Source of the DNA: Bacteroidota bacterium | Lineage (GTDB): Bacteria > Bacteroidota > Bacteroidia > Bacteroidales > F082 | NCBI GenBank assembly: GCA_023396415.1 | Contig: JAEWWJ010000053.1 | Span: forward strand, 7,618-71,617 | Length of the DNA stretch: 64,000 nt | Direction: 5' to 3' | In this document: piece by piece, positions 41,692 through 51,010 of the stretch | Layout of the letters: each line of letters opens with the position of its first letter | Position numbering within the stretch: position 1 is the stretch's first letter | The notes under the pieces: generated by a model | The model's database searches: none | The model's input: only the letters and a program-made list of their open reading frames with translations | Told to the model about the DNA's origin: nothing | Made by a program: the position numbers and the translations under genes

Positions 41692-43218
41692 TTAATGGTG
41701 CTGTTTGTTTTTTAGTCCGAGAATGGTAGAAAGCGGAAAGTTGGTCATCAAGGCTTCCACCCAAGCGGTGAAATCGAAGATGCGCAGCACCTGTTGTTCA
41801 AAAATATCTTTACGGATGCTTTCCAGTTCCGGCTCGTACTTTTGCCACATTTTCAAACGCTTACTCTGCTGCATCGGAATTTGCTTCTGAAGAAAAAGCA
41901 GCAGAAACCTTTCCATTTTGTAGCCTTTGTCTTCGCCTGCCAACTCACGCCGCAGTGATCGGCATTGGTAGCTAACAAGTTCATAATCAGCTAAATGATA
42001 GAGAATCATCAGGCTTACCATGCGGATGGTGCGGTACATGGGCAGAAAATAGTAGGTCTTACCCCTGATGATGATCTGGCTCAAAAAACGGTGGGCTTTG
42101 TTGTATTCTTCTTTACCAAAATAAATCAAAGCGGTATAAAGACAAAGCTCGGCCTGTCGTGAAGGGTTCAACGTAAACATTCGGGCGTATAGGTTTTCTT
42201 TATAATCAGCCATCAGCGCTAAGGCCGATGCAAAATTGCCTTGATCGAGGTGAGGGTATAGTTCATATAAATAAATGGTGCATAAGGTATGCGTTTTAAA
42301 CTCTACCGAAGTGTCGGTAATTTTCTTCAGCTGGTCAATAAAATAGGTCATGCCGGCATAGTTTCTAATGCTTCTGAGGCTTTCAAGCACGCCCTCGATC
42401 GTTAAAAGATAATACACCGGTGGGTTGCTCCACAGGTGTTTATTGGTTTCAAAAAGATTACTGAGTTCAAAATACGATCGCAAAGCCGATTTGTAATCGC
42501 CAACGCTGATGAGGTAATCGGATTGAAAAAGTTGGTGCAGTTTGGTAATTTCAAAGTTTTCAGGAGTCAGTGATGCCACGATGCTAATTTCGCTATAAAC
42601 AAGGTCATTCAGGTATCTTTTGTCTTCCTCCGAACGGGAATAGCCTTTGGTATGCAGACGATGTTTCAGGATTTCGTATAGGGCCGACTGTTCATTGACT
42701 TTCCGTAGGATTTTTATTGATTCGTTGAGTTTGAACTGTTTTTTGAGCAGCTCCTCCTCGCTAATGTTTGGGAAATTAAGTGCTAACAAATACTCCAATT
42801 CGAGCCGTCCGGCCAATAAGAGGGCGTGGTAGTTTTCGAGTTTTTCGGCCTGAACCGTCACCATTTTCAACAAACCAAAACACTCATCATACAATGATTT
42901 TTCAAATAAAACTCTGGCCTTGAGTATTTTATTAAACAGTAGGTAGTGCTTATCTTGTGCCGAACGTAAGTCGAGCGACTCATCGAGCAGCAAGTCGAAA
43001 AGGTAGTTCACCACACTGTCGAAGGCCGTTTTTGGCTTTTTGAGTTTAAATTTTTCACGTAGCACCTCCATTTGCAGATTGGGTTCTGCTACCAAAATCT
43101 CATATAGAACAAGGTAGTCGGGTTTTGTTTTCCGACAAGAGGTGGCGACACTGAACTTTTTCTTTTCGGCTCGCGACATGGAGTGCACGAGCTGAACCAG
43201 CGATTCAAACTTGGTCAT
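41692..43218 (-). CDS. conserved all-helical protein of unknown function
   Basis: About 508 residues from the ATG at 43218 (an 11-codon longer frame exists). No signal peptide or membrane segment. The N terminus (MTKFESLVQLVHSMSRAEKKKFSV) resembles the LIKSLSKAEKRYFK opening of a Bacteroidota family of large helical proteins of unknown role. The rest is amphipathic helices suggestive of TPR-like superhelical repeats, with many Tyr/Leu pairs. It is divergent from the ribose-type locus; a scaffold or signalling role is conceivable but not supported by any motif. Confidence 0.65.
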   Translation of the reverse strand: MTKFESLVQLVHSMSRAEKKKFSVATSCRKTKPDYLVLYEILVAEPNLQMEVLREKFKLKKPKTAFDSVVNYLFDLLLDESLDLRSAQDKHYLLFNKILKARVLFEKSLYDECFGLLKMVTVQAEKLENYHALLLAGRLELEYLLALNFPNISEEELLKKQFKLNESIKILRKVNEQSALYEILKHRLHTKGYSRSEEDKRYLNDLVYSEISIVASLTPENFEITKLHQLFQSDYLISVGDYKSALRSYFELSNLFETNKHLWSNPPVYYLLTIEGVLESLRSIRNYAGMTYFIDQLKKITDTSVEFKTHTLCTIYLYELYPHLDQGNFASALALMADYKENLYARMFTLNPSRQAELCLYTALIYFGKEEYNKAHRFLSQIIIRGKTYYFLPMYRTIRMVSLMILYHLADYELVSYQCRSLRRELAGEDKGYKMERFLLLFLQKQIPMQQSKRLKMWQKYEPELESIRKDIFEQQVLRIFDFTAWVEALMTNFPLSTILGLKNKQHH

Positions 43219-43438
43219 AATGCGTAGTTTTTTATTTTCAAAATCTTGCAAAACACGATTTAAACCCGCAACAATAAAAAAATTGCAATCTTCATCATTT
43301 CCGCAATCGTTTGATATCTGTTTAATAACAAGGGCTTTATGTGGAAATCTTCAACAATAGTTCCTGTTGTGGGCATCCGGCTTAATTTTCCGCCAAGTTA
43401 ATTATAATTCTTGAATAAGGTTGATTTAAGCATGACAA

Positions 43439-43463
43439 ACATTTTTTAATTGTTTGAAAATGT
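43439..43463. repeat. inverted repeat, candidate operator
   Basis: ACATTTT (43439-43445) and AAAATGT (43457-43463), 11-base spacer, about 90 bases upstream of the ribokinase -7 box. The size fits a dimeric regulator; AT-richness makes chance occurrence quite possible. Confidence 0.3.
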
Positions 43464-43552
43464 AATATATAGTAAATAAATTGTTTTTTATCTTACCATT
43501 TGTAATTGTTGTAATGGAAGCTTATTTGGGTTTACTTCCTTCGGCTTAGTGA

Positions 43553-43560
43553 TAGCTTTG
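43553..43560 (+). promoter_or_regulatory. -7 box of the ribose-type operon
   Basis: TAGCTTTG, exact TAnnTTTG match, 24 bases before the ribokinase start. Upstream TTTG is at 43525-43528, slightly too far; TTTA at 43531-43534 has 18-base spacing. Confidence 0.42.
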
Positions 43561-43584
43561 TGGGAGATTTAATCAAAGCGAAAT

Positions 43585-44514
43585 ATGCACACCAAAAAAA
43601 TTACAGTTGTTGGAAGTTGTAATACCGACATGGTTATCAAAGCCGACAGATTACCTATTCCGGGAGAAACCGTTTTAGGCGGAAAGTTTTTCATGAACCC
43701 GGGAGGTAAAGGCGCCAACCAAGCCGTTGCTGCCGCTCGAATGGGCGGAAACGTTACCCTGATTTCAAAAACGGGAAACGATGTTTTTGGCAAACAGTCG
43801 GTCATGCTCTATGATTCGGAGAACATCCACACCAACTATATTTTTTCCGATCCCAACAATCCGTCGGGCGTTGCATTGATAACGGTTGATTCCAATGGCG
43901 AAAACTGTATCGTGGTGGCTTCTGGTGCCAATGCCAATCTTTTTCCGGCTGATATTGACAAAGCCATTTCATCCATCGAGAGCAGCAATATGGTGTTGAT
44001 GCAACTCGAAATTCCTATCGAAACGGTGGAATATGTTGCTGAAATTGCACAAAAGAAAGACATAAAAGTGATCCTCAACCCTGCTCCGGCCAGGGCGCTG
44101 TCTGATAAACTGCTCAACAATTTATACATTATTATACCCAACAGAAGTGAAGCTGAAATCCTTTCGGGAATTAAAGTCACCGACCTCGAAAAAGCCCGTA
44201 TGGCTGCCGACATTATCAGTGCTAAAGGGGTAAATATTGTTGTGATCACTCTTGGCTCCGAAGGGGCATTGATCAAAGAATACGATCAATATCATTTTGT
44301 GGAAGCCGTAAAAGTGGACGCAGTGGACACCACAGCGGCAGGCGATGTGTTTTGCGGAACGGTTTGTGTTGGCCTTGCTGAGGGAAAAACGATTATCGAG
44401 GCTGTTAAAATGGCTGCCAAGGCGGCGGCAATCACTGTAACGAGAATGGGCGCACAGTCGTCAATTCCTTATCGTACGGAGTTATTATCTGTTGAAGAGA
44501 ATATCGAAATATAA
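43585..44514 (+). CDS. rbsK: ribokinase
   Basis: PfkB-family sugar kinase of 309 residues, expected to phosphorylate D-ribose to ribose-5-phosphate. Signature 1: the GGKGANQAVAAARMGG block (about 40-55). Signature 2: DTTAAGDVFCG with catalytic Asp254. VVGSCNTDMV at the N terminus is the ribokinase type (SxNxD binds the sugar), better than fructokinase or adenosine kinase. It is the first gene of the PUL-type operon, 6 bases before the SusC gene, and is the strongest hint that ribose is the catabolised sugar. Confidence 0.9.
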   Translation: MHTKKITVVGSCNTDMVIKADRLPIPGETVLGGKFFMNPGGKGANQAVAAARMGGNVTLISKTGNDVFGKQSVMLYDSENIHTNYIFSDPNNPSGVALITVDSNGENCIVVASGANANLFPADIDKAISSIESSNMVLMQLEIPIETVEYVAEIAQKKDIKVILNPAPARALSDKLLNNLYIIIPNRSEAEILSGIKVTDLEKARMAADIISAKGVNIVVITLGSEGALIKEYDQYHFVEAVKVDAVDTTAAGDVFCGTVCVGLAEGKTIIEAVKMAAKAAAITVTRMGAQSSIPYRTELLSVEENIEI

Positions 44515-44520
44515 TTCATT

Positions 44521-47478
44521 ATGAAGTCATTACATCATTTTTACAACTGTGGTTATGGCAGGCAGCTCCTTTTGTTTGTTGCTTTATTTACGCTTATACT
44601 ACAGCCTGCTTTTGCTCAAGAAAAGGGCATGATAACTGTACAGGGTAAGGTTTCCGATTTCACTACCGGCGAATCGTTGCCGGGCGTGAATGTGTCCATC
44701 AAAGACACACAAATTGGTACCGTGACCGACATCAACGGCAATTATTTGCTGGCAACAAAATCATCGGCTGTGCTGATCTACAGCTTTGTAGGCTATGCCA
44801 GCCAGGAGGTTCAGTTGAGCGGAGAGGAAAAAATTGATGTGCGACTGAAACCCACTGTCGAATCTCTCGAAGAGATTGTGGTCATTGGTTATGGACTTAC
44901 CACCCGCAAAGAAGTTACGGGTTCCATCACCTCGGTGAAAACAGACGATTTTAACAAAGGCAGCTACAACAACCCAATGGGATTGCTGCAAGGCAAGGTG
45001 GCCGGCCTTTCGATCACCAAGCCCAATGGCGCCGATCCTATGTCGGGCTATCAAATTTTGCTTCGCGGAACAAATACCCTCACCTCGGGTCAAGGTCCTC
45101 TTATTATTGTAGATGGTGTGGCCGGCCTCGATCTGAAAAATGTCAGCTTCGAAGAAGTTGAATCGGTGGATGTGCTGAAAGATGGCGCTGCCGCTGCTAT
45201 TTATGGCACACGCGGTTCTAATGGAGTGATCATCATCACCACCAAAAGAGCCAAAACAGGTCTAAGTAAGGTAGAATATTCCGGTTATCTTTCATCGCAG
45301 GTGGCTCCCAGAATGGTCAAAAACCTCACTGCCGATCAATTCAGCGATGCCATTATGAAGTATGCGCCCGAAAAAGCAGGAAGTCTTTATGGTGCTAACA
45401 CCGATTGGTTTAAAGAAATTACCCGATCCACACCTTTCAGCCATCGCCATAATTTGGCCGTTTCGGGTGGAAACGAAAATTTTTCGCACCGCACTGTATT
45501 CTTTGCCGATCAGTCGCAGGGCCTGCTCAAAGACAATGAAGCCAACAATTATCTGTTGCGTACCAATATCCAGCAAAAGGCGTTCGATGGAAAACTGAGT
45601 CTCGATTACAACTTGAGTTATGGCATGCGCGATTATCAGCCTGCCAACTACGATCTTTTTTATCAGGCTTTTATCCGCAATCCCACTTCGCCAATTTTCG
45701 ATCCTTCAAACACCTATACCGGTGGCTACACCCTCATTTCTGGTATGGATTACTACAATCCGGTGGCCATGCTTAACGAGCGCACACGCAACGGTAAAAC
45801 CGATGATCTAGGTGCCAATGTTCGGGCCACGCTTCAACTCACCGATGCGCTCAGCTGGGTGAATATGGTTTCGATTGAAAAATCGGATTGGGAAGAGCTG
45901 TACTACCGCACCAAATATTATCCCAGCCGCTTAGGTACGGGCGGAGAAGCCGAAATTAGCAATGGCCGAAGCTCCGATATACAATATGAAAGCATGGTGA
46001 ACTATCGCTATGAGCACAACGAACATTTGTTTCAAGTGCTTGGTGGCTACACCTTTGAAGAAGTGCAGTCGAACAACTCCTATATGATCAACACCGGTTT
46101 TGACACCGATATTTACGGCCCGCACAATATTGGCTCTGGTTCAGGATTGGGCATCGGAACAGCTTCAATGGGATCGTTTAAAGAAAAAAGCCGACTCATT
46201 TCATTTTTCGGTCGCGTGACGTACAACCTGTCTGATCGTTATCTCGCCGCTTTGTCGCTCCGTCGCGAAGGATCATCTCGTTTTGGCGACAACAACAAAT
46301 GGGGATGGTTTCCATCTGCCAGTTTTGGATGGCGCATCAACAAAGAAAATTTTATGAAAGATGTGACATGGGTTGATGATCTCAAACTGCGTGTGGGCTA
46401 TGGCATCACCGGAAACCAAGACATCGGCAACTACCGCTCCCTCATTCTGATGGGACGTGCCGGAAAGTTTTATTACAACGGCCAATGGATCAACACCTAC
46501 CAGCCGGCAAGCAATCCAAATCCCAATTTGAAATGGGAAAATAAACACGAAATCAATGCCGGTGTTGACTTTGCCATGTTGAAAAACCGCTTGGGAGGAA
46601 CCGTGGATTTGTATTACCGCAAAAGCACCGATTTGCTATACACCTACGAGGTTTCTGTTCCACCTTACCTATATAAAGAATTGTTTACCAATGTTGGAAC
46701 CATCAGCAATCGCGGTATCGAACTCAGTTTGAAAGGCGTTCCCATGCGGACGGAAGACTTCAACTGGACTTCTATCCTGACTTTTAGCTACAACAAAAAC
46801 CTGCTCGATAAATTTACCAATGAAGAGTTTACCAACGATTCCTACGATTTGGGATGGATTGGCGGAGCCATCGGCGTGAACAGCCAGAAACTCAGAGAAG
46901 GGCAGAGTCTTGGAACTTTTTACGGCCCTGTTTGGATCGGTGTAGATGAATTGGGAAAAGACCTCTTTAAAAATGCCAATCCGGTGGGTCAGGTCAATCC
47001 CGAAGACTGGGAAGTCATTGGTAACGCTTTTCCTGATTTTACCCTCGGCTGGAGCAATATGTTTACCTACAACGATTGGGATTTGAGCCTCTCGTTGCGT
47101 GCCAGCATTGGCGGCGAAGTGTTGAACACCTACCGTTTGTATTATGAAAATTGGGGCGGCATCGGCTTGAACAATGTGGTACTTTCACAATATGAAAACC
47201 CTGAGTTTACGGGCAATGCGCGCTATTCATCCAAATATGTTGAAGATGCCTCTTTCCTCAAACTCGATAATATTTCCATTGGTTATAACATGCCCATGAC
47301 CTCAAAATACATTTCCAAGCTGCGGATGTTCTTCACTGCACAAGATGTGCTTACCCTCACCGGTTACAAAGGACTTGACCCTGAGGTGAACCTTGGCGGA
47401 CTTACTCCCGGCATTGAATACCTCTCCTACTACCCCCGCACCACGCTCCTTACCTTTGGTTTGCAAGTTTCATTTTAG
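44521..47478 (+). CDS. SusC/RagA family TonB-linked outer membrane transporter
   Basis: A 985-residue outer-membrane importer. Signal peptide about 1-33 (ending AFAQ). Residues 39-115 form a carboxypeptidase-regulatory-like domain (VQGKVSDFTTGESLPGVNVSI), followed by the TonB-box region EEIVVIGYG and the plug domain (about 130-245) with LLQGKVAGLSI, PLIIVDGVAGLDL and the GTRGSNGVIIITTK signature. The remaining sequence is a 22-strand barrel ending LQVSF with the typical terminal aromatic. Works with the adjacent SusD for energy-dependent uptake of oligomeric ligands. Confidence 0.97.
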   Translation: MKSLHHFYNCGYGRQLLLFVALFTLILQPAFAQEKGMITVQGKVSDFTTGESLPGVNVSIKDTQIGTVTDINGNYLLATKSSAVLIYSFVGYASQEVQLSGEEKIDVRLKPTVESLEEIVVIGYGLTTRKEVTGSITSVKTDDFNKGSYNNPMGLLQGKVAGLSITKPNGADPMSGYQILLRGTNTLTSGQGPLIIVDGVAGLDLKNVSFEEVESVDVLKDGAAAAIYGTRGSNGVIIITTKRAKTGLSKVEYSGYLSSQVAPRMVKNLTADQFSDAIMKYAPEKAGSLYGANTDWFKEITRSTPFSHRHNLAVSGGNENFSHRTVFFADQSQGLLKDNEANNYLLRTNIQQKAFDGKLSLDYNLSYGMRDYQPANYDLFYQAFIRNPTSPIFDPSNTYTGGYTLISGMDYYNPVAMLNERTRNGKTDDLGANVRATLQLTDALSWVNMVSIEKSDWEELYYRTKYYPSRLGTGGEAEISNGRSSDIQYESMVNYRYEHNEHLFQVLGGYTFEEVQSNNSYMINTGFDTDIYGPHNIGSGSGLGIGTASMGSFKEKSRLISFFGRVTYNLSDRYLAALSLRREGSSRFGDNNKWGWFPSASFGWRINKENFMKDVTWVDDLKLRVGYGITGNQDIGNYRSLILMGRAGKFYYNGQWINTYQPASNPNPNLKWENKHEINAGVDFAMLKNRLGGTVDLYYRKSTDLLYTYEVSVPPYLYKELFTNVGTISNRGIELSLKGVPMRTEDFNWTSILTFSYNKNLLDKFTNEEFTNDSYDLGWIGGAIGVNSQKLREGQSLGTFYGPVWIGVDELGKDLFKNANPVGQVNPEDWEVIGNAFPDFTLGWSNMFTYNDWDLSLSLRASIGGEVLNTYRLYYENWGGIGLNNVVLSQYENPEFTGNARYSSKYVEDASFLKLDNISIGYNMPMTSKYISKLRMFFTAQDVLTLTGYKGLDPEVNLGGLTPGIEYLSYYPRTTLLTFGLQVSF

Positions 47479-47490
47479 CACCGTCGAACT

Positions 47491-49017
47491 ATGAAAAAGA
47501 TACAATATTTAGTCATTTTGCCGATCATCTTCTTTTCAATGATGATCGTTTCCTGCACCGATTTGAAAGAGGAAGTTTATTCCTCCATACCCCTTGACGA
47601 CTTTTTTCGCACCGAGCAGGATGTGTTGATGAATGCCGGAAGGGCTTACACCAAACTGCAACCCTTTCCCGAAGAACAACGCTTGTGGTCGCTCATGCAG
47701 AACGCTTCCGACGAGATGGTCATTCCAGGTCGTGATGACGGTTTGTGGTGGGAGCAAGGTCGCTGGGACGAGCTGCACACCCATCGTTTTTCGCCCAATA
47801 ATAAAATTCTCCGCAAGTCATGGGAGTTTGTCTTTGAAGGCATAAGTGCTTGTAATGAAGTAATTTATGAAACAGAGTCAAGTCCAATTGTCTTTGAAGG
47901 CAAAGAACGCATCATGGCCGAAATCAAGGTTCTGCGCGCATTTTTCTACTACTGGGGAATTGACAACTGGGGAAATATTCCTTTCTCCATTGACTTTACC
48001 GACCGCGAGTTGCCCGAGCAAAAAGACCGTCAGTTTGTCTTCAACTTCATTGAAAAAGAAGTGTTAGACAACATTGATAAACTTCAGGAAACGCCCGGCC
48101 CGAACTACTACGGTAGGGTAACCAAAGGCATGGCATACACCCTTTTGGCCAAGCTTTACCTCAATGCCGAAACTTGGATTGGAGCAAATAAATACCAACA
48201 AGCTGTGGATGCCTGCGATCAGGTGATGGCCTTGAACGCTTACACCATTGAAAGCGATTATTTTTTGAATTTCAAGGTGCACAACGAAGGCTCGATGGAG
48301 AACATTTTTGTAATTCCAAACCATACCGTCTATACCAAAGACCGACTGTATTGGTACACCCTCACCTTGAACGATGCCAGCCGCGCAAGCTTCAACTTCA
48401 AGGGCGAGATGTGGGACGGCTTTGTGCTCGAACCGCCGTTTTTTAATAAATATGCTGAAAACGATTTGCGCCGCCATTCCTTCCTTTTTGGACAGCAATA
48501 CGACAAGGGCGGCAACCCCATCTATTTTATCGAAAATGGCGACACCGCTTGGTTTGCATACAGCCCTACAATTGAAAACTACAAAGCCCGCAAACGCTGG
48601 GAAGGTGCCCGATGTGCCAAGTACGAATACCAAGAAAATCTTGAATACTATGTCAACGATATGGAAAACGACTTTGTGTTGTTCCGCTTTGCTGATGTTG
48701 TTTACACCAAATTTGAAGCCTTGTGGAGGCTCGGTAGGGCTGGAGAGATGATCAACGACCCAAATTTGGTAAAGATTAGAACCAGAGCCGGCTTGGAACC
48801 TTATACCCTTTCTGAAATATCAGCAGAAGAACTTTTGGATGAGTTTGGACGTGAGTTTGCTTGGGAAGGCCGCCGCCGTCAAGACCAGATTCGTTTTGGC
48901 GTTTGGGGAAATACTTGGTGGAACAAACCCACTTCGGGCGAAAATGAAAAGTTGTTCCCGATCCCACAAACAGCTTTGAGTGCCAACCCCAAACTCAAAC
49001 AGAACAACGGATTTTAA
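47491..49017 (+). CDS. SusD/RagB family surface lipoprotein
   Basis: A 508-residue surface ligand-binding partner of SusC. Lipobox VSC puts the lipidated Cys at residue 22. Helical TPR-like scaffold: DFFRTEQDVLMNAGRAYTKL, the EIKVLRAFFYYWGIDNWGNIPF hallmark (about 145-165), TKGMAYTLLAKLYLNAE, and the C-terminal EFAWEGRRRQDQIRFG and LFPIPQTAL. It begins 12 bases after susC. The ligand specificity cannot be read; context suggests ribosides. Confidence 0.96.
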   Translation: MKKIQYLVILPIIFFSMMIVSCTDLKEEVYSSIPLDDFFRTEQDVLMNAGRAYTKLQPFPEEQRLWSLMQNASDEMVIPGRDDGLWWEQGRWDELHTHRFSPNNKILRKSWEFVFEGISACNEVIYETESSPIVFEGKERIMAEIKVLRAFFYYWGIDNWGNIPFSIDFTDRELPEQKDRQFVFNFIEKEVLDNIDKLQETPGPNYYGRVTKGMAYTLLAKLYLNAETWIGANKYQQAVDACDQVMALNAYTIESDYFLNFKVHNEGSMENIFVIPNHTVYTKDRLYWYTLTLNDASRASFNFKGEMWDGFVLEPPFFNKYAENDLRRHSFLFGQQYDKGGNPIYFIENGDTAWFAYSPTIENYKARKRWEGARCAKYEYQENLEYYVNDMENDFVLFRFADVVYTKFEALWRLGRAGEMINDPNLVKIRTRAGLEPYTLSEISAEELLDEFGREFAWEGRRRQDQIRFGVWGNTWWNKPTSGENEKLFPIPQTALSANPKLKQNNGF

Positions 49018-49027
49018 AAATACTATC

Positions 49028-51010
49028 ATGCACAAAAAATCACTCCTAAAAGCACTTTTCATCACCTTGTTGTTGGTGTCTGCGCTAGTGGCACGTCCGC
49101 AAGAGCAAACCATTTCAAAGGCCGAACTGCACGATAAAATTGCTGCTTCATGGATCGGCCAAATGATTGGCAACATTTACGGTCTGCCGCACGAAAACAA
49201 ATACGTCAACGCTCCCGGCGAAGAACGTTGGCCTTATGGCTACACCAAAAACTTAGATAAATTGGCCAACTACGATGGTGCTTTTTCTGATGATGACACC
49301 GATGTGGAATATATGTATCTGCTTCAGATGGAAAAATGGGGACCGGAACCCACCTATACGCAACTGCGCGACGCTTGGATGTATCACATTCGCGACAGGG
49401 TTTGGCTGGCCAACAGAGCAGCCCTTGGCCTGATGCACTTTGGCTATACCCCACCTTTCACCGGCTCAAAAGCATTGAATCCGCATTGGTATCAAATTGA
49501 TCCACAACTTATTAATGAAATTTGGGCTGTCACTGCCCCAGGCATGATCAATTATGCCGCCGACAAATCTGAGTGGGCAGCACGCATCACCAGCGATGAT
49601 TGGGGCGTGGAGCCTACCATCCATTATGGTGCGATGTATTCTGCCGCTTTCTTTGAGAAAGACATCAACAAACTCATCGCTATCGGCCTCGAAGCCCTTC
49701 CGGCAGATGGCCGATATGCACAAACGGTGAGGGATATGATCGCTATTCATGCCAGCCATGCCGACTGGAAAGACGCGTGGAAAGTGATGGCAAAACAATA
49801 CTATATTGACGAGCCCGACATGACCAAAACCATTTGGAATGCCAACCTCAATGGGGCTTGTGCCATATTGGCCATGCTATATGGTGAAGGAGATTTCCAA
49901 CGCACCCTCGACCTCTCCTGTGCCATGGGTTTTGATGCTGACAATCAAGCTGCAACCGTAGCTGGACTTATGGGCATCATCAATGGGATGGAAGGGCTTC
50001 CAAAAAATCTGTATATCCCTATCGAAGGCTGGACTTTGCCTTTCAATGACAAGTACATCAACATTACACGTTATGATTTGCCTGACACCAAAATCAGCAC
50101 CATCATTGACAGGACCTATGAAATGGCTGAAAAATTGATTCTCGCCAAAGGTGGTAGCATCAGCGGTAAAGCTGGAAATGAAATACTTACGATTAACACA
50201 GCAGCTACCTATCAGGCACCGATGGAGTTTTACATTGGCCCGGCTCCTGTTCTTGAAACCGGAAAAGCTGTTGATTTTACCTTTTATACCAAAGCCAACA
50301 GCATCTACAATTGGACGTTGAGCAGCGGCACACTTCCGCCCGGATTGACCTTCGATAAAGGCAGACTGAGTGGTACTCCCCTCAAGGCAGGACGTTTTGC
50401 CATCACATTGAAAATGGACGATGGAAAACAGTCCATCACCCGCGACTTTGATTTGCTGGTAAGAGCCGAAAATTTTGCCCGCAGTGCTGATACCATTTAT
50501 GCCAACATCAGAATATTAAACGAAAAAGTACTCGATTCATGTTGGTACACCTTTGGTAAGTCATTATACGCCAACAATGTAGATGTAATCAATGATGGAA
50601 AAACCATCGGACCCGGCACAGTATTTTATAGCCTTGCCGCCAAATCGAAAACCCCAAAAGTAGATTATTACGGTTACGGCTGGAACGAAGCCAAAAACAT
50701 CAGCTTGATAGTTTTTAACACCGGCGGAATGGAAGAGTTTGGCGGCTGGTTCAGCTCACTCAATGTGCAATACCTCAACGCCGATGGCAGATGGGTATCG
50801 GCCCAAAAAACCGAAATAGCGCCTCAACTTCCGTCGTCAAATGCAGTGTTTATTCAGCCGCACAACGCGGAGTATGTCATCACTTTTGAAGCTGTTGAAA
50901 CCAAAGGTATTCGCATCATTGGCGATGCCGCCTTGCAGGATCACTGGAACAAATACACCAAAAATGTATCCTGTTTCACCTCTATCACCGAACTCAGTAT
51001 TTACCCATGA
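49028..51010 (+). CDS. exported ADP-ribosylglycohydrolase-fold protein A, with Ig-like and C-terminal domains
   Basis: A 660-residue protein with a Sec signal peptide (about 1-22) and no lipobox. Residues 30-340 match the ADP-ribosylglycohydrolase (ARH/DraG) fold: IAASWIGQMIGNIYGLPHE, a SDDDTDVEYM acidic motif (Asp88-90, Asp92) and GFDADNQAATVAGLMG (Asp303, Asp305), which in ARH proteins bind two Mg2+. After a linker, about 410-495 is a putative Ig-like domain (LSSGTLPPGLTFDKGRLSGTP) and the last 160 residues may be a carbohydrate-binding-like beta sandwich. It probably cleaves N- or O-ribosidic bonds outside the cytoplasm. The frame opens 16 codons earlier inside susD; ATG 49028 begins the signal peptide. 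Its stop overlaps the next start by 4 bases. Confidence 0.82.
   Translation: MHKKSLLKALFITLLLVSALVARPQEQTISKAELHDKIAASWIGQMIGNIYGLPHENKYVNAPGEERWPYGYTKNLDKLANYDGAFSDDDTDVEYMYLLQMEKWGPEPTYTQLRDAWMYHIRDRVWLANRAALGLMHFGYTPPFTGSKALNPHWYQIDPQLINEIWAVTAPGMINYAADKSEWAARITSDDWGVEPTIHYGAMYSAAFFEKDINKLIAIGLEALPADGRYAQTVRDMIAIHASHADWKDAWKVMAKQYYIDEPDMTKTIWNANLNGACAILAMLYGEGDFQRTLDLSCAMGFDADNQAATVAGLMGIINGMEGLPKNLYIPIEGWTLPFNDKYINITRYDLPDTKISTIIDRTYEMAEKLILAKGGSISGKAGNEILTINTAATYQAPMEFYIGPAPVLETGKAVDFTFYTKANSIYNWTLSSGTLPPGLTFDKGRLSGTPLKAGRFAITLKMDDGKQSITRDFDLLVRAENFARSADTIYANIRILNEKVLDSCWYTFGKSLYANNVDVINDGKTIGPGTVFYSLAAKSKTPKVDYYGYGWNEAKNISLIVFNTGGMEEFGGWFSSLNVQYLNADGRWVSAQKTEIAPQLPSSNAVFIQPHNAEYVITFEAVETKGIRIIGDAALQDHWNKYTKNVSCFTSITELSIYP

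Larger units (their letters stand above)
43219..43584. other. regulatory region upstream of the ribose-type locus
   Basis: About 365 AT-rich bases between divergent genes. Contents: perfect palindrome AATTATAATT near 43400, an inverted repeat at 43439-43463, a repeated TTGTAAT at 43500 and 43509, and the -7 box next to ribokinase. No gene or riboswitch pattern recognised. Confidence 0.45.
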
